DNA of 64,000 nt. Source: Nectonema munidae (Eukaryota; Nematomorpha; Nectonematoida; Nectonematidae). The position numbers and the translations under genes were made by a program. Positions 24,437-36,479 of the stretch are shown here, one piece after another. The stretch covers positions 1,116,001 through 1,180,000 of the forward strand of contig JAUIRK010001052.1 of NCBI GenBank assembly GCA_030549495.1. The letters run 5' to 3'. Every line of letters starts with the position of its first letter. Position 1 is the first letter of the stretch. A model generated the notes under the pieces. The model saw only the letters and a program-made list of their open reading frames with translations, did no database searches and was not told the DNA's origin.

Positions 24437-24760
24437 AAACCATATAAAATATTTTATAGAATATATACCATACATTTAAATCTTTACGCTATCTATACAG
24501 ATGAACTCGTGTTTTATATATGTATAATATAATATATACTTCCAATATTAATATATGTATATGAACATTTATATTTTAATTGTATGTTCAATCTATGTAT
24601 TTATATATATATGCATGTTTTCATAATAACACTTACTATAATTACTGTATATATTACAAATTAGAAAATATGAAATGAAGTACTGAATGTTTGCTGTTTT
24701 TTTTATTATCGGGATTTCATCTTAGCGGCTCCATCAGGCCTTTTGAAAAATCCGAATTTT

Positions 24761-26549
24761 GATGTAATTGTTTATTGTTTATTACATAAGTGTCTGAGCC
24801 AATCTGCACCATAGGAAAGGTTTTTTTTTATTACACTTTATAATTTGTTATTTTTTTTATGCATTTTTTCTTGAATAAATCTTTCTTTTTTTCTTCTTCT
24901 TCAAATATACCAAAGTATTTATTACTACGGATGAATTCAAAAAAATCCGTCTGTATTGATTCCAATATTTTTTATTTAATACTATTAAGTTATTTTAACT
25001 TGTAAATATTATTTTATAAATACTCGCCTAGCAACCCTACTAACATTAATCAACTAATTAACTAATTATAAATCTAATAAAAAAATATAGTAGCCGTAAG
25101 TATTATTTAACTTTATACAAAACTAAATAATTGCCTACTGCTACACAACCACTACAACTTTAGACTGCTTACAAAAGCTAGGGGAAAATAATGATTTGTG
25201 AGAGTAAATGTACAAACAAATAACACGAACAAAACTAAAAGCAGTTACATATATTTTTATTTCGTGAAATACAAAATATAAAAGGTGAAGCAAAATTGGA
25301 TTTTAAAATTTCCATTTTTGACATATTGGATATTGGGGAGGGGTCATTGCAAAGATCAATCAGAAATATGTGAAGAGGAGGGCCTATTTTTTAAGTGAGA
25401 AGTCAGCACTTTTATCTTGTATGAAGTTAACTTATTTAACTTTACAAAACTCCTTCTATTGAAGGAATAATTTCTACATCGATAAAAAAATTTTAATTAC
25501 ACCACTAATCAAAAGTATTTGAAAGTTTACTCTCTCTGTTGTGAATATAATGCATTTATCAATATATTGATTTGAAAGGCAAAAAGCATTTTGAAAGTCT
25601 CCTTTCTCATTTAAAAAAAAGGATACAACTCTACTTCACAGCACAGTCCAAAGCATTCATGGAGAAGGCATGTTCACACCAAAAGTAGACAATTTTGCTG
25701 CATGAAACATTTAAAAGATTCTACTGCACTGATCCGCTGCTATTCATGATGCATTTGTGACTGAATCGCACACTCTAGAAGTAGAGTTGTCATGAATAGT
25801 AGTGAGTTGGTAATAGTGAGTAGTGAATACTGCGAGCATTATTTATCACAATGGGGATCACGAGAAATTTTTGAGGTGAGGGGGAGGGGGGGGGGCAAGA
25901 CACATAATGTTTTATTCTATTGAAAAAAGTTTCAAAATCAGTTATAAGGTTTTAATTTTAGTAAAACAGTGTGTATAATTTGAAGTGAAGACATTTTTAT
26001 TTTTGAAATTTAAAAATTAATGTTTAAATAAATTACAAGAATTTGCTCCTCTCAGGTAAATTCCATATAATATTTCGCGGCTTCTTGACAATCAATAGAA
26101 AAATGATAGTAATATTCATAAGGGGCAAATATGTCAGTCATGCATCTTAAAATTTTTTAATCTTCTCAAGGTGGAAAGCTTCTTTCACATCCACATGAGG
26201 TTAGTTGAAGAGTTAGAATTTTTTTGAGCAGATGTGTAAATATTGGCAAGTACATTTTCATCACAAGCCTTTGATGCTAAGCTAATGGAATCAAGAGGGT
26301 TTGATTCTTCTTAACCGGTCGTGGAAAAACGCAATTTGATCAGGTATCAATTTTTTTAAATGTTAAAAACAATATAGATAAAAAATAACAAAACTTAATT
26401 TAATACCCAGGCTCCATCTGTTTATTCTCAACCAGCTTGTCAATTTCACATCGGCTTGAAAAACTGGCTTTTATCCGAACATAGAATCTGGATAATTGCA
26501 AAAAGTTTGGTCCATTAAAAAAATATAATTTGATTGATTCAAATTGTGA
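24761..26549. other. No gene seen
   Basis: AT-rich sequence with a G-rich run at about 25877-25897 (GAGGGGGAGGGGGGGG), like the G/C-rich ends of local MITEs; no partner end was found. Confidence 0.4.
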
Positions 26550-26990
26550 GTCAGCTTGCCAAAACAAGCAAATCAGTGCGTGACCAAAGTATGTAACAAT
26601 GGAATCAGTTTTATCTTTGTGGATTGCCGACACAAGAAAGAAGGGTGTGACATTCGATAACAACACTGTAAGAGATAAGACCAAGAAACTTTATAAAACA
26701 ATTTCAACGAAGGATATTTAACTTTACATATTTGACTTTTTTAAAGGTCAGCTTATCATGGGCAGGCGCAGTCTACCCTACAAAGATACGAAATAAATTG
26801 TGGAGAAGGAATTCCTACTGAAAACATGTTCAACGTCGACGAGGCTGAGTTGTTCTGAAAAAACGCCTTCCGACATTTTATCTCATGAAATTGTTGCAAA
26901 TGACAAAGAATATTCAACCAGTTATTGAAAACTGGGACTCTAAAATTCTATCGAATCAGATATCGCCTTTTACAGTGACATGTTGAAAGA
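26550..26990 (+). pseudogene. pogo/Tigger-like transposase relic
   Basis: Short blocks on the plus strand recall a CENP-B/pogo-type transposase. Near 26620 is WIADTRKKGVTFDNNTVRDK, like the helix-turn-helix region of Tigger and jerky proteins. Near 26815 is IPTENMFNVDEAELF, corresponding to the 'NaDEtGLfwk' block with the first catalytic Asp. Frame changes and stops separate them, and the later catalytic blocks are gone. The 94-codon minus-strand frame is its shadow. Confidence 0.5.
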
Positions 26991-28439
26991 ATGAAGAAAC
27001 CGCGATCTTATTTTGCTCCTCATAAAAGAAGTGAAGAAATCGAGAGACCAGAAAGGCAACTACATCGTCGTCTTCTACTCTTTCTACTCTTGTTACCATT
27101 GAAGAGAAGTCTGAGGAGGATGAGCAGCAGTCACCTTCATTGTCATCTAACTGCACCGGCCTACCCACACCATCAACAGTCATCTTCAATCATAGCGTGT
27201 CTTGATTAATCACCTGCTGTTTTCTTCAAGTTACTCTATGATATGGTTTTTCAAAATTTTTCAGACGCAAATCTATTTGAAATATTTTGGCGAGCTTCAT
27301 ATTTTGATACTTTTATGTGGTCTTAATCGAATTAATTTTTCCATAATGTCATATTGTTTTCAAAGTTTACTATTTTATAGGCTATGGACGCATGAGCGTG
27401 TAGGTCCAAAGGATAAACATTTAATATTGTATAATAGAACAAACTACATTAGTTGACAAGTATTTTTTATAATTTTCCACTAACTTTGAGAATGTGTTTA
27501 TTCAAGCTTTATATTTTTATTGATACCCAATCTCTCCTTTGCGAAACTCCTGTCTTCGCTGAAACACAATTTGGGAACCTGCGCTCTAAGCGAATAATCC
27601 CAGCAATTTAAAAAACTGATTAAAACATTACCTGACTACTTGATGCTAAACGTAATTATAATGCTAACTACATCTTTCAAATTTTATAATACATTATTAC
27701 ATATTGTACAATATAATCAGGAAAAGTAAGCTGTAAGTTTGCATTTTGGGCATGGTAATTGGGTGTTAAAGGGTTTTTTAAGGGTGAGTCAATGTTATTC
27801 GCAAATTTGCGCATCCGCAGGAGTTGCCGAAACCGATAACTCGCTGATTTGAGGAGGGCGAGGGTGAAGAGAGGAAGGGGCTATAGTGTAACATACATAG
27901 AACAAATTGATTAATCGTCTTTAATATTATAAGATTTATTTTATTGAAGAGGTAAAATATCTTTACCTCTTTTGAGTAAGTTCTGCTTTTGAATTCACGA
28001 AGTTATGGCACATTTATTCGTTAAGTTGAAATATTTATCATGTCGATGGCGAAAAGAGGAGAATAAATGCTAACGGATTTTTAAGCTTACTCTAACAATG
28101 GCACGGCATGTAAGATTTGAATTCTTCCAATTATTGCTTATTTTCTAAAAGTTGTTAAGCATAGCCGGGAGATTAAAGTTATGGAAGGATGTTATCTCTT
28201 CCGTGACGATGAGATATATCAATGATGTAAAATATTGTAGTTGACTTTTTAGATAAATTCGCTTGAATCCGCTTGAATTCATGTTTTTGAGTTGAAACTT
28301 TCGTTTTATCATGCTTTTTCGATCTTAAGCATTTTATCATGATAAATTTTTTCTTAACTTAGTTAATAGTTTTTAAAGCTATCTAAAGGTAGTTTTTATT
28401 GTTAATTATCTTCAAATTGGAAAACCAAATTCTGATCAA
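26991..28439. other. No gene seen
   Basis: AT-rich; about 27790-27880 is richer in G and C without a recognisable feature. Short frames at 26991-27209 and 27202-27456 show no motif. Confidence 0.4.
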
Positions 28440-29086
28440 TTCTTTTTAGGTGGTGTAACTTTGTCTAAATTTCATGAACACAATGACTTAGGGTTAATAA
28501 TCGACTCAAAGCTGAATTTTAATCTCCGTGATTCAAAAGTTGTGAAAAAGGCATACTCAACGATGCATATGTTGAAAAATACTTTTGTAATATCAAACTG
28601 AAATTGCTGTAGACCTTTTCAAGTCCTTGGTATGACAAATTCTTGAATATGCAAATGTGATTTATGGGGATTGCTCTCCGAATAATGTCAAGAAAAGTTC
28701 AAAAAAAATTCCCAAAAAGTTTGCTGCTATGAGAAATTTTCCTTAATCTAAAAGAATGAAAGTTTTGAACTTACCTTCAATTTATTACTTTTTCACTTTA
28801 TATTTATTGAATAAAGAGAAATGAAATGATTACGATTTTCAACATTTTAAAGAAAAATATGATAATAAAAGAATATGTCCGACCTGGCTTTTCAACAAGA
28901 ATTTCTAGATCGCATTGCTTCAAATTTAAAGCTGAAAGTTTTCAGAATAAGTATCAGCAAACATTTCTAACACAACGAGCTTTTGAATATTGGAATTCTT
29001 TGCCCAGTGAAGTTGTGAATTCTACTACGTTGAATGACTTTAAAATTATTTTGCTTAATTTCAAGATGCAAACCTTAGAGCATTAG
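28440..29086 (+). mobile_element. LINE 3' fragment, decayed
   Basis: 28488-28515 reads as LGLIIDSKLNF, the block after motif C in CR1/Jockey-like reverse transcriptases. Near 28640 comes an 'ILEYANVIYG' block. The intact final frame 28826-29086 has TRISRSHCFKF and QRAFEYWNSLPSEVVNSTTL, the standard end of these ORF2 proteins. It is broken into several frames and truncated at the 5' side. Confidence 0.75.
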
Positions 29087-29345
29087 CCCCAATTTTGCTT
29101 AAACAAATATGTTTTGTTATGTTAAAACACAAAATTATGATAAAACCTCAGTTCACTGGCTATAAATTAACTATCAGGTTCACCAAATGAAAAAATAAAC
29201 TTTATGCCAAAAATTATAAATAAATGAAAATTTCTGATTGACATCAAGAAACCCAGCAACACTATTGGAAGCTTGAAAATTCGCTAGAATTAGTACCTCT
29301 TCGAAAGTGAGCGTAAAATAGTAGTAACAAGTCTTTAGTTAAAAT

Positions 29346-29618
29346 CATAGCCCGTGCTACCTATTAAATTTTGGGGCACAAGCCCCCCCACTATTTCTCA
29401 AGCCCCCCGAGCTAATTTTCAAGCTCCCCTAAAAAAATTTTCATTACATTCATGCATTCATGATAATTTCTTTCATGAAAATGTAATGTGTATAGATATG
29501 GCTTGACAAATACAGCATATGTTTTCTTTTCGCCTTGAAGCAGATTAATTTGATAGTTCAAAAATTAGCCCCAATGAAGCCCCCCTGCCCCTAAAATTTT
29601 CGCTTAGCGCGGGCACTG
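29346..29618 (+). mobile_element. hAT-type MITE, family CAGTGCCCGCGCTA, copy 1
   Basis: The left end CATAGCCCGTGCTACC and right end TAGCGCGGGCACTG match the two better copies at 55888 and 60856. Flanks GTTAAAAT and GTTATAAT are an 8-bp target duplication with one mismatch. The C-rich shoulders (GCCCCCCC) are family features. No coding capacity. Confidence 0.8.
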
Positions 29619-29630
29619 GTTATAATAGCA

Positions 29631-29909
29631 CAGTGGTTTTCAACCTTTTTAACAAAGGGCCACATTATGAACCAACATTCCACGAGAGGGCCTAACCAAT
29701 CAAAAATTTGTATAAATTGTTATGCTCAAAAAATAGGGGATGGACGATTGCACCCTGGCTAAATCCCCATATACACACACATGGTGTAAAGACAAAATTT
29801 AAAACTATTTTACATTTTTGCAAAATCTTGACAGTTTTGATACGATATATCTCAACTAATTTTTTCTGCAACTTTGCCAGTGGGACCACAAAACGAGCGA
29901 GAGCCACTG
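29631..29909. mobile_element. hAT-type MITE, CAGTGGTTTTCAACC family
   Basis: The left end is CAGTGGTTTTCAACC and the right end read inward is CAGTGGCTCTCGCTCG. This is the widespread hAT MITE terminus, with GGGCCACA and GGGACCACA inside each end. The flanks TAATAGCA and TTATATAC do not form a clear duplication. Confidence 0.55.
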
Positions 29910-31182
29910 TTATATACGAATAAAAATGAAAAGATGACATTGTGTAGAATAAAATTTAATTTATAATATTCCTATAAATTTGGGCAAGTCGTATTCATTC
30001 ACCACAAAAATTCTCATAAATATGAATGGATATGCGAACGTCATATCTCATTTTCTGCCTTATTGCATGCGCTAAGACATTCTAGAATCTAGAGATTCAA
30101 TGAAGAAATCACAAGAGAAATGACAGATTACAAATGATTGAATGATTAGTGGATGATAAAGAATGAATGATAAATGACATTGTAAGAAAAATATTCATTT
30201 TGGAAAAAATTTTACAATATTTATTTATGATTCTAGTGTAAAAAAGAATAAGCTTAAAAATAAAATTAATATTGGAAATCTTGCTATAAAAATGTTTAAC
30301 ATTTATTATTCGAGTAAAAAGGGGCGTAGTGTTCTTTGAACTAAAAACCGAACGTGTACAGAAAAAGTTTCCAAACTACTGAATTATTTGTTTTTGTTTG
30401 AATAATTTAAAAAAAAGTGACCAAGGCAAAATGACATGGTTTGCGCCTAACTAACTGCTTTCTCACAATTTGACTGTCCTACTTGATTGTTGTCTTTTTC
30501 AGTTTTACGCCTCTCCTCTCTCCAGCATCAAAACACGCAACCGTGTCCTTTCACGTTTGCTCATCATATCACGTATCTGGTCAATAAAAAATAAACAAAA
30601 TGTTAATAAATGCTCATCTCACTACTTTTAAACTCTCTCTGCTTCACGATTCCTATATATATATATATATGAATGATGCTCATCTAGACTTGATGCTGGA
30701 ATACTATAGATAAAATGAATATCTACTGTGTTTCTGTATCATGTGAATTTAAAGTGGTTTTCGTCATATCGTATTTCCATTTCATTCGTACATTCTTTAG
30801 CTTGAACCAATCACATAACGCGCTCTCATCGACTCATCCATTCCTCTCTTCTTCAAAAGCATCGCTCCCACTTCACTTCTCTCTTCTTCATCGTCGTTAA
30901 TAATAATAATAATAATCATCATATAATATAGTGTCATTAATCAACACAAAATATTTTAATCTTTTCTCCAAGTTTATTTAGAGTTTTTTGAAATTTGCGT
31001 GGTGAGAGATATGATTGCACTGCTGCAATGATCATGACCATCTCGTTCCAGGACACAACGACTAGTTTTTAATCAAAATATAATCGAGAAAAATTCGTTT
31101 CCCTTGTCTTTTCTTTAAATAGCATAACTTTGACTTGCATTCATCTCGAAGCTAAAAGCAAGTGATAAATAATCGATTCTAA
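29910..31182. other. No gene seen; simple repeats
   Basis: (TA)n at about 30653-30670 and (TAA)n at about 30898-30916. Composition becomes more mixed at 30460-31190. This could be the 5' flank or UTR of Cav3 if the candidate first exon is real. Confidence 0.35.
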
Positions 31183-31187
31183 ATGAG
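31183..31187 (+). CDS. Candidate first coding exon of Cav3 (ATG AG|GTAAGA)
   Basis: An ATG at 31183, directly after an in-frame TAA, is followed by AG and a near-consensus splice donor GTAAGAAG. The exon would end two bases into codon 2. The first placed Cav3 exon at 43270 begins with one base completing a codon, so joining them gives ATG AGT TTC TCA, that is MSFSNLGDGE. The phase match and donor are seen; that this is really the start exon is inference, since such short signals occur by chance. Confidence 0.25.
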
Positions 31188-32929
31188 GTAAGAAGATCAT
31201 TTGTTCACCCATTTTTTTCATTCTTAATTTTTTGCGCGCATATGATTATGAGGTTAGTGTCTAAGCTCTTTTAAGTGTTATCTTGTGGAAACCAAAGTAC
31301 TTCCTCACATATGTTCTAGATTCGGCATTCTAGAGGAGAATAGAAAGTTCCCATCTAGTTGGTTGGCTAGCAATAAACAGTTCACAAAACACATAGGCGT
31401 ACTTTCGTTTGCCTAAAACTGGCTAAATATTTTTCTCGCCAATTAAATAATTAGCTAGCAAAGAAATTGACGATTTGCTTTATATTATTTTAAATTTATT
31501 TCTTTAACCGATACTAACAAAATATTAATCTAATAAACTAAAATGCTAACACGGATTATTTCGAATACCTAGTTATCTCAAAGTAAATTAATTGCCTATA
31601 CGAACCAAATTTATATATAAAAATGCTTTGAAAAAATCCTGTTAACGCCAACATGGCTATCTACTTCGAAGGCTGTTTCTATGTTAGCCTATTTCGAGGT
31701 GTGTTTCCGAGCTTTAATTGTACACTGCCTATCTGAGATAAAAGACACTATTTGGCTAGCTAACACACTTTAATTTTGCTATCTTCAATATTGCTTTGCT
31801 GTATTTTGAGTGAAACTACTCGAAACATTAATCGCATATCACAACATACCAAAGGAAATGGTGTAGAATGAGTAATACTTTTTGCCTGCTTGAAAGATCA
31901 TCTTGAAACAAAAACAATGATTTTTCTCTTTCGGAAAAGCATAGTGCATGCGTGATTGTAGGCAAGTTATTACGATCTCAGTATAATCAAGAACATAAGA
32001 TATGTGCATACTATTGAGAAAAAAATATATATATACAAGTCTATTTTTAGCTATAACAAACGTGTTACATCCTTTTTAAACTTGAAGTAAATTATTAAAA
32101 ATTTTGAAAAAACTTAAATCTTAACATATTTAAGACGACATTTAAAAAAGCGACAAATTTTCTTCGCTCTTAATATGCTCAACTATGAAAACAAGCTAAA
32201 CAAACCAAAAATACATACAAAAATCAAAAAACAAACACTTTGGATATATCCAAGTTTTATCTCACTCCCTCCATGTTTGAGATTACGATGTTTGACTGTA
32301 ATTCATAAAAAAAAATTTGCTTAATAAAGTTTGAAACTTTATAAATTTTGATGTTGGACTGTTAATTATGTGGGGAGTTAGCAATGATCAGAGGAAATCA
32401 ATCACGTCATTTATTTTTAGCTCCAGTTGAGAAAAATATCCTCCAATTCAATTTCCTGGCTACGATACTGCTCCTGCTTTACTTTTAATGGCTATATATG
32501 CCGAATTACACCAAAATAATTAATATGTATAATTGTAGATTTATAGTAAATAATACCAATAGATAGACAATTGAGCTATAAAAATACGTTCAAATTTTTG
32601 CAAAAATATATACATTTTTATCTTTACCATCGCACTACATACCCCGTGCATTTTCTCCGCGACACAGCTACTTTTACATTTTATAGAAAACTTTCAATGA
32701 ACGAAAACTATATGAAGAAAACGTAAATTTCCAAAAGCAACCCGTGGATCGATTAAAAAAAAAATTATGGAAAAAATTATTATTACTACTTAAAATTTTG
32801 ATTACATTCACAAAACTAACACGAAAATTATAGATGGCGTTAATCTAATATTGTATACGCTCACTTTAAAATATGAACATTTGAAATAAGTTTTTATTAG
32901 AAACTAAGTAGAAAAATAGAATTAAATTT
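31188..32929. other. No gene seen
   Basis: AT-rich sequence; would be Cav3 intron if the candidate start exon is right. No motif or repeat end was recognised. Confidence 0.4.
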
Positions 32930-33680
32930 TATTTATTTTTTGTAAAAGCGTAATCAAAAAGAACTTTTCATATACAGCTTGAGCAGCAGTTTTTGAATGG
33001 TTCTTTCAGATGAAACGAGAACACTTAGAACAAGTTCTTGTTGTTTTATTTCTTTTACTCAAACATATATAGCAAGCCCCTCTTTTTGAACTTGATTGTT
33101 CATTCGTATCACCTTTATATTCATAAAAAGATAATAAAATCTTAATTTGTATAGGAAGTTCAAGAATTATCTCACTTTCATGCATTCTCCAGCCAGACGA
33201 AAACAAAGATTTTTTATTTACCACTTTGTTTAGAGTTAGGAAAATTTTTGGGCAAGTTGTATCGCGATACAATCCATATGTTAAGACAAGTAATGTCTAA
33301 ATAATAATAGAATGCTGCTAAAGGCCATCTTCTACATGGTTTGTATGATCTGTAGTTTCTTATCATCCTATTACCACATCTACCCCTCATTTAAATTTGT
33401 TGTAGTAAAGTAAACTTTCAGGTTTAGAATGTACTCCCATTGTTTCTATATTTTTATGTTGGGACGATAAAATGTACACTACTTTAAAGTTTCTTCTGGC
33501 ATGTCTTCTAGGTATGTAACAACTAAGAGAGACATAGTCAGAATAAACTGTTTTACTTTCGCATTCAGCAAGTTTTAAGGTCTTGAGATAGTATGAAGCA
33601 AAAAAACTCAATTTTTATGATGATAAAAGGGCAAGATTTAGTTATCCAACGTACTTGATCAGCTTAGTTCTTATCCAGTT
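32930..33680 (-). pseudogene. piggyBac transposase C-terminal relic
   Basis: Read on the minus strand, 33611-33390 gives FKVVYILSSQHKNIETMG and KPESLLYYNKFK, followed across a stop by GVDVV. This is the 'YN..kGGVDtmD' block. The next frame has YRSYKPCRRWPLAAFYYYLD and CLNIWIV, the typical block after it. 33150-33010 ends in KRGACYICLSKRNKTTRTC, the Cys-rich tail. The N-terminal two thirds are missing. It is a different lineage from the copy at 2940. Confidence 0.75.
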
Positions 33681-34859
33681 TCTTAGTTAACTTAAAAAAA
33701 TAGGAAAGCTGAATTTGAATTAAGTTTTATAAAGGATATTGAGTATCTTTTGCCAAGTACGTACATTTCGATTTATCGAATCATTTAAAATAAAGATGGT
33801 GTTAAATCCAAATATTTAAAAGTAAAGTAAAAGTTTTTATATATAAGTTTTCTAATGAATTTAGATCCTCTATATCAGCATGAAAATTAGTATAAAATCA
33901 AGTTGAATTTTATTTAATAATAACAAATCAATCTAGTTCATTGTTTACAATTTTTCGAATTCACTTTACTCAATTTTATTTCCTAAGTATATATATAAAA
34001 TTTACGGATAAAATATCAAAATCATATCCTAGGAACGACATTTAGGGATGGAGTCAAATTCCAGGGGTAGATTGTTCCTAACCTAGCATGCCTTAAATTA
34101 TGTATATCTTTCTTAACCGCTATAACATGTATCAAATATTATTTATTAATAATATATAAGATATTGCATGCCTTCTAACGCTTCTATTTTTGAAACATAT
34201 ACCTTTTATAATCATATTCTTTTATTTAGGAACAAGATACATTCCGTTGTGCCAGTTTTTTACCCTGGTTTTCTTCCTCTGAAGAATTCAAAGGTTTTTA
34301 CGGTTAGGTAGTGCTTTAGCGACGCGATTCTACGTGGTTAGTAATCAAGCTATCACTAGACAATAAGTTTGTTTCCCAAATTGGGAGCGTTCGCGTTAGG
34401 ATTGTATCGTTCTCTCAGTTGTATTTATATATTGTCACATAAATTCTTGTAAAATACTATATATAACAAGGTATAGCTATTCTTTTGTAACAAGGGCCGA
34501 TTGGTGTTTAGTGGGATGGAAAGTCCAGTTAGACTTGGACTCAGCATTCCGGGCGGGCCACGATATCCGAAAGGATGGGTGCGAACGTCACAAAACAACT
34601 TAATTAATTAATTAATTAAAAATATCAAACTGGTATTAAGTCAGTTACGGAGCGATTTTTAGTAAATTAACTCACCCAAACAATTATTTTCCAATATTTT
34701 TTATTATAAAATTTTGAAATTAACACTATTTAGTGCAAAATGCAATAAACTTAAAAAAAAGGAAAATTTATATTGCAAAATCTTGGTATAAAAATGATTA
34801 CTATTTATTATTCAAGGAAAGAGAGGAATGTTATGTCCTTTTAATCTTTAAAAGTAAGG
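33681..34859. other. No gene seen
   Basis: AT-rich. About 34490-34590 is richer in G and C (ATTCCGGGCGGGCC, GATATCCGAAAGGATGGG) and can form small hairpins, but matches no RNA I know. A TTAA array lies at about 34599-34618. Confidence 0.4.
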
Positions 34860-35014
34860 GGGCTTGAGTAAGGTTGGTTAAGTACTGGGTTTCGATAACT
34901 CAAGGTCTTGGGTTCGATCCCGCATCAAGACTACTTTCTCATAGTTCGATACAAGCGGCGCAATTGTGCCTTCTCGATGAAAACATCCAATTGTACCTTT
35001 ACCTTTACCTTTTA
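34860..35014 (+). repeat. tRNA-derived SINE, best-preserved copy
   Basis: The head has an A-box-like AAGGTTGGTTAAGTACTGGG and B-box-like GGGTTCGATCCCGC. The body follows (CATAGTTCGATACAAGCGGC, then GCAATTGTGCCTTCTCGATG), with a TACCTTTACCTTTACC tail. It would be transcribed by pol III from the tRNA-like head. Other copies: 695, 6475 (inverted), 8550 and 14067. Confidence 0.8.
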
Positions 35015-36479
35015 ACTAAAAATGACGACGCAATGAAAAAAAGTTTGGGAGCCACTGTGTTAGAGAGAGAGAGGCATATAAAAATTTAATAGAAATCAAC
35101 AAAACAAATGCTAAAAATATTCAGAGTGAAAAATTCAAAATTTCAAATATAATATAAAAAGTATAAAACTAATTGAAAAAGATTTTATCTCTTATTCCTT
35201 CAATAAGCTAAAATTTATTGAATTTTTACTAATTATACTACTGTGACGCACTGACTAATTAAACTCAACATAACATTCACGATGTTCTAACTTACTTAGT
35301 TAAACAAAAAAGTACAGTTTCAAACAAATTTATTTTTGAGTGATACGAATCCGTGTTCTACTTGATATAAGGGTCCGAGACAGAGATAAAAGCTATAAGA
35401 AGCATTTTTTATGTTCTTGTGTCCAAAAAAAGTTCAAAATACAGGCCTCTTTTTGAAAAAGACTGTTTTTAAGTATAATCAGAAATATAAAAAGCGTGCT
35501 TACCTTGTTAGTATTAAATATATTGAAGAAAGTTATAATAACGAAATCCAGCAGGGCGCATATAGAACTTAATACTGTTTCTCTTCCAAATTGAAATTTC
35601 GTGTAAAGTCGGTTAAAAATAACGAATTTTATTTTCGAACCTTGTTTTCAAAATGAAACTATTTTATGTAATATATAAACGATTAAAATATTAGGATAGC
35701 ATGATAAGTCCTTATTAAACAGAATATATTGACTCTATGAACCCTTTTTAAACTTAATTAAGTGAAGCAGAAAGTGGAGAGAAAATCTTTTGTGCTGAAG
35801 ATGTAAGGAAAAGTGTTTTAGGGTGCAAAGTTCAAAACTTTACAAATTTTCATGTTAGATAGTTAATCTTAGTAGTTAGCAATGATCAATGGAAATCGCG
35901 GTAGAAATTTCATCACATCTTCACCACAAAAGCCGTTTCCTCCGCCTTCTGCTTGACTTAAGTTGAAAAAGACACACAGAGTCGAAATATTCTCTTTTAA
36001 AGATTTATCATATTATTCTATTATATTCCTCGCATATATTTTGCAAAGCATAATATGACAGTCCTTCAGCCTGAGCCCTCTATTTTATGTAATGTTCAAA
36101 ATATATATATTGAAAGAATTAAAATTGCTTCTAAATAAACACATCTCTAAATTTAAAACAAAAATAAAGAACAGCTGATTTTTTTGACTGTTTTTCTAAA
36201 GACTAAGGAGACGGTTCTGAATGGCTCTCATATTTTGATTTTTTCTAAATATTTTGTAAATATTGAAAAACGATTTTTTCTAAATATTTTGTAAATATTG
36301 AAAAACGAAGATGGGACATTTCAATTCTTACAAAAGCTTTCATTAAATAAAGAAAGGACGTTTAAGGCGTGAGTTTTGCATATGTTATTGTTTTCATATA
36401 TTTTTGTCCTATTTAAATGTCAAAAAATGATGAATGCAGTTAGATTGAACATTACATTAGTTTTGTATAATTGAACTTT
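35015..36479. other. No gene; one short tandem duplication
   Basis: AT-rich. About 36236-36308 is a two-copy tandem repeat of about 37 bp (GATTTTTTCTAAATATTTTG unit). Nothing else was recognised. Confidence 0.5.

Larger units (their letters stand above)
20403..24760 (+). mobile_element. CR1/Jockey-like LINE, nearly full length but broken
   Basis: This is a non-LTR retrotransposon with, in order, ORF1 (PHD-like finger and zinc knuckles), an apurinic endonuclease, a reverse transcriptase and the downstream region. Coding traces end at 24436. The AT-rich stretch with CGGGATTTCATCTTAGCGGC near 24712 may be the 3' UTR, so the right limit is approximate. Stops and frame changes break ORF2 into at least four frames, so it is not active. 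A PHD-like finger in ORF1 is known from CR1-type elements, and the palm sequence suits CR1/L2/Jockey relatives; the exact clade needs a tree. Confidence 0.85.

Noticed and set aside
34490-34600. G/C-rich hairpin-forming stretch as a structured RNA
   Set aside because: No match to any RNA family I know and no promoter or terminator pattern.
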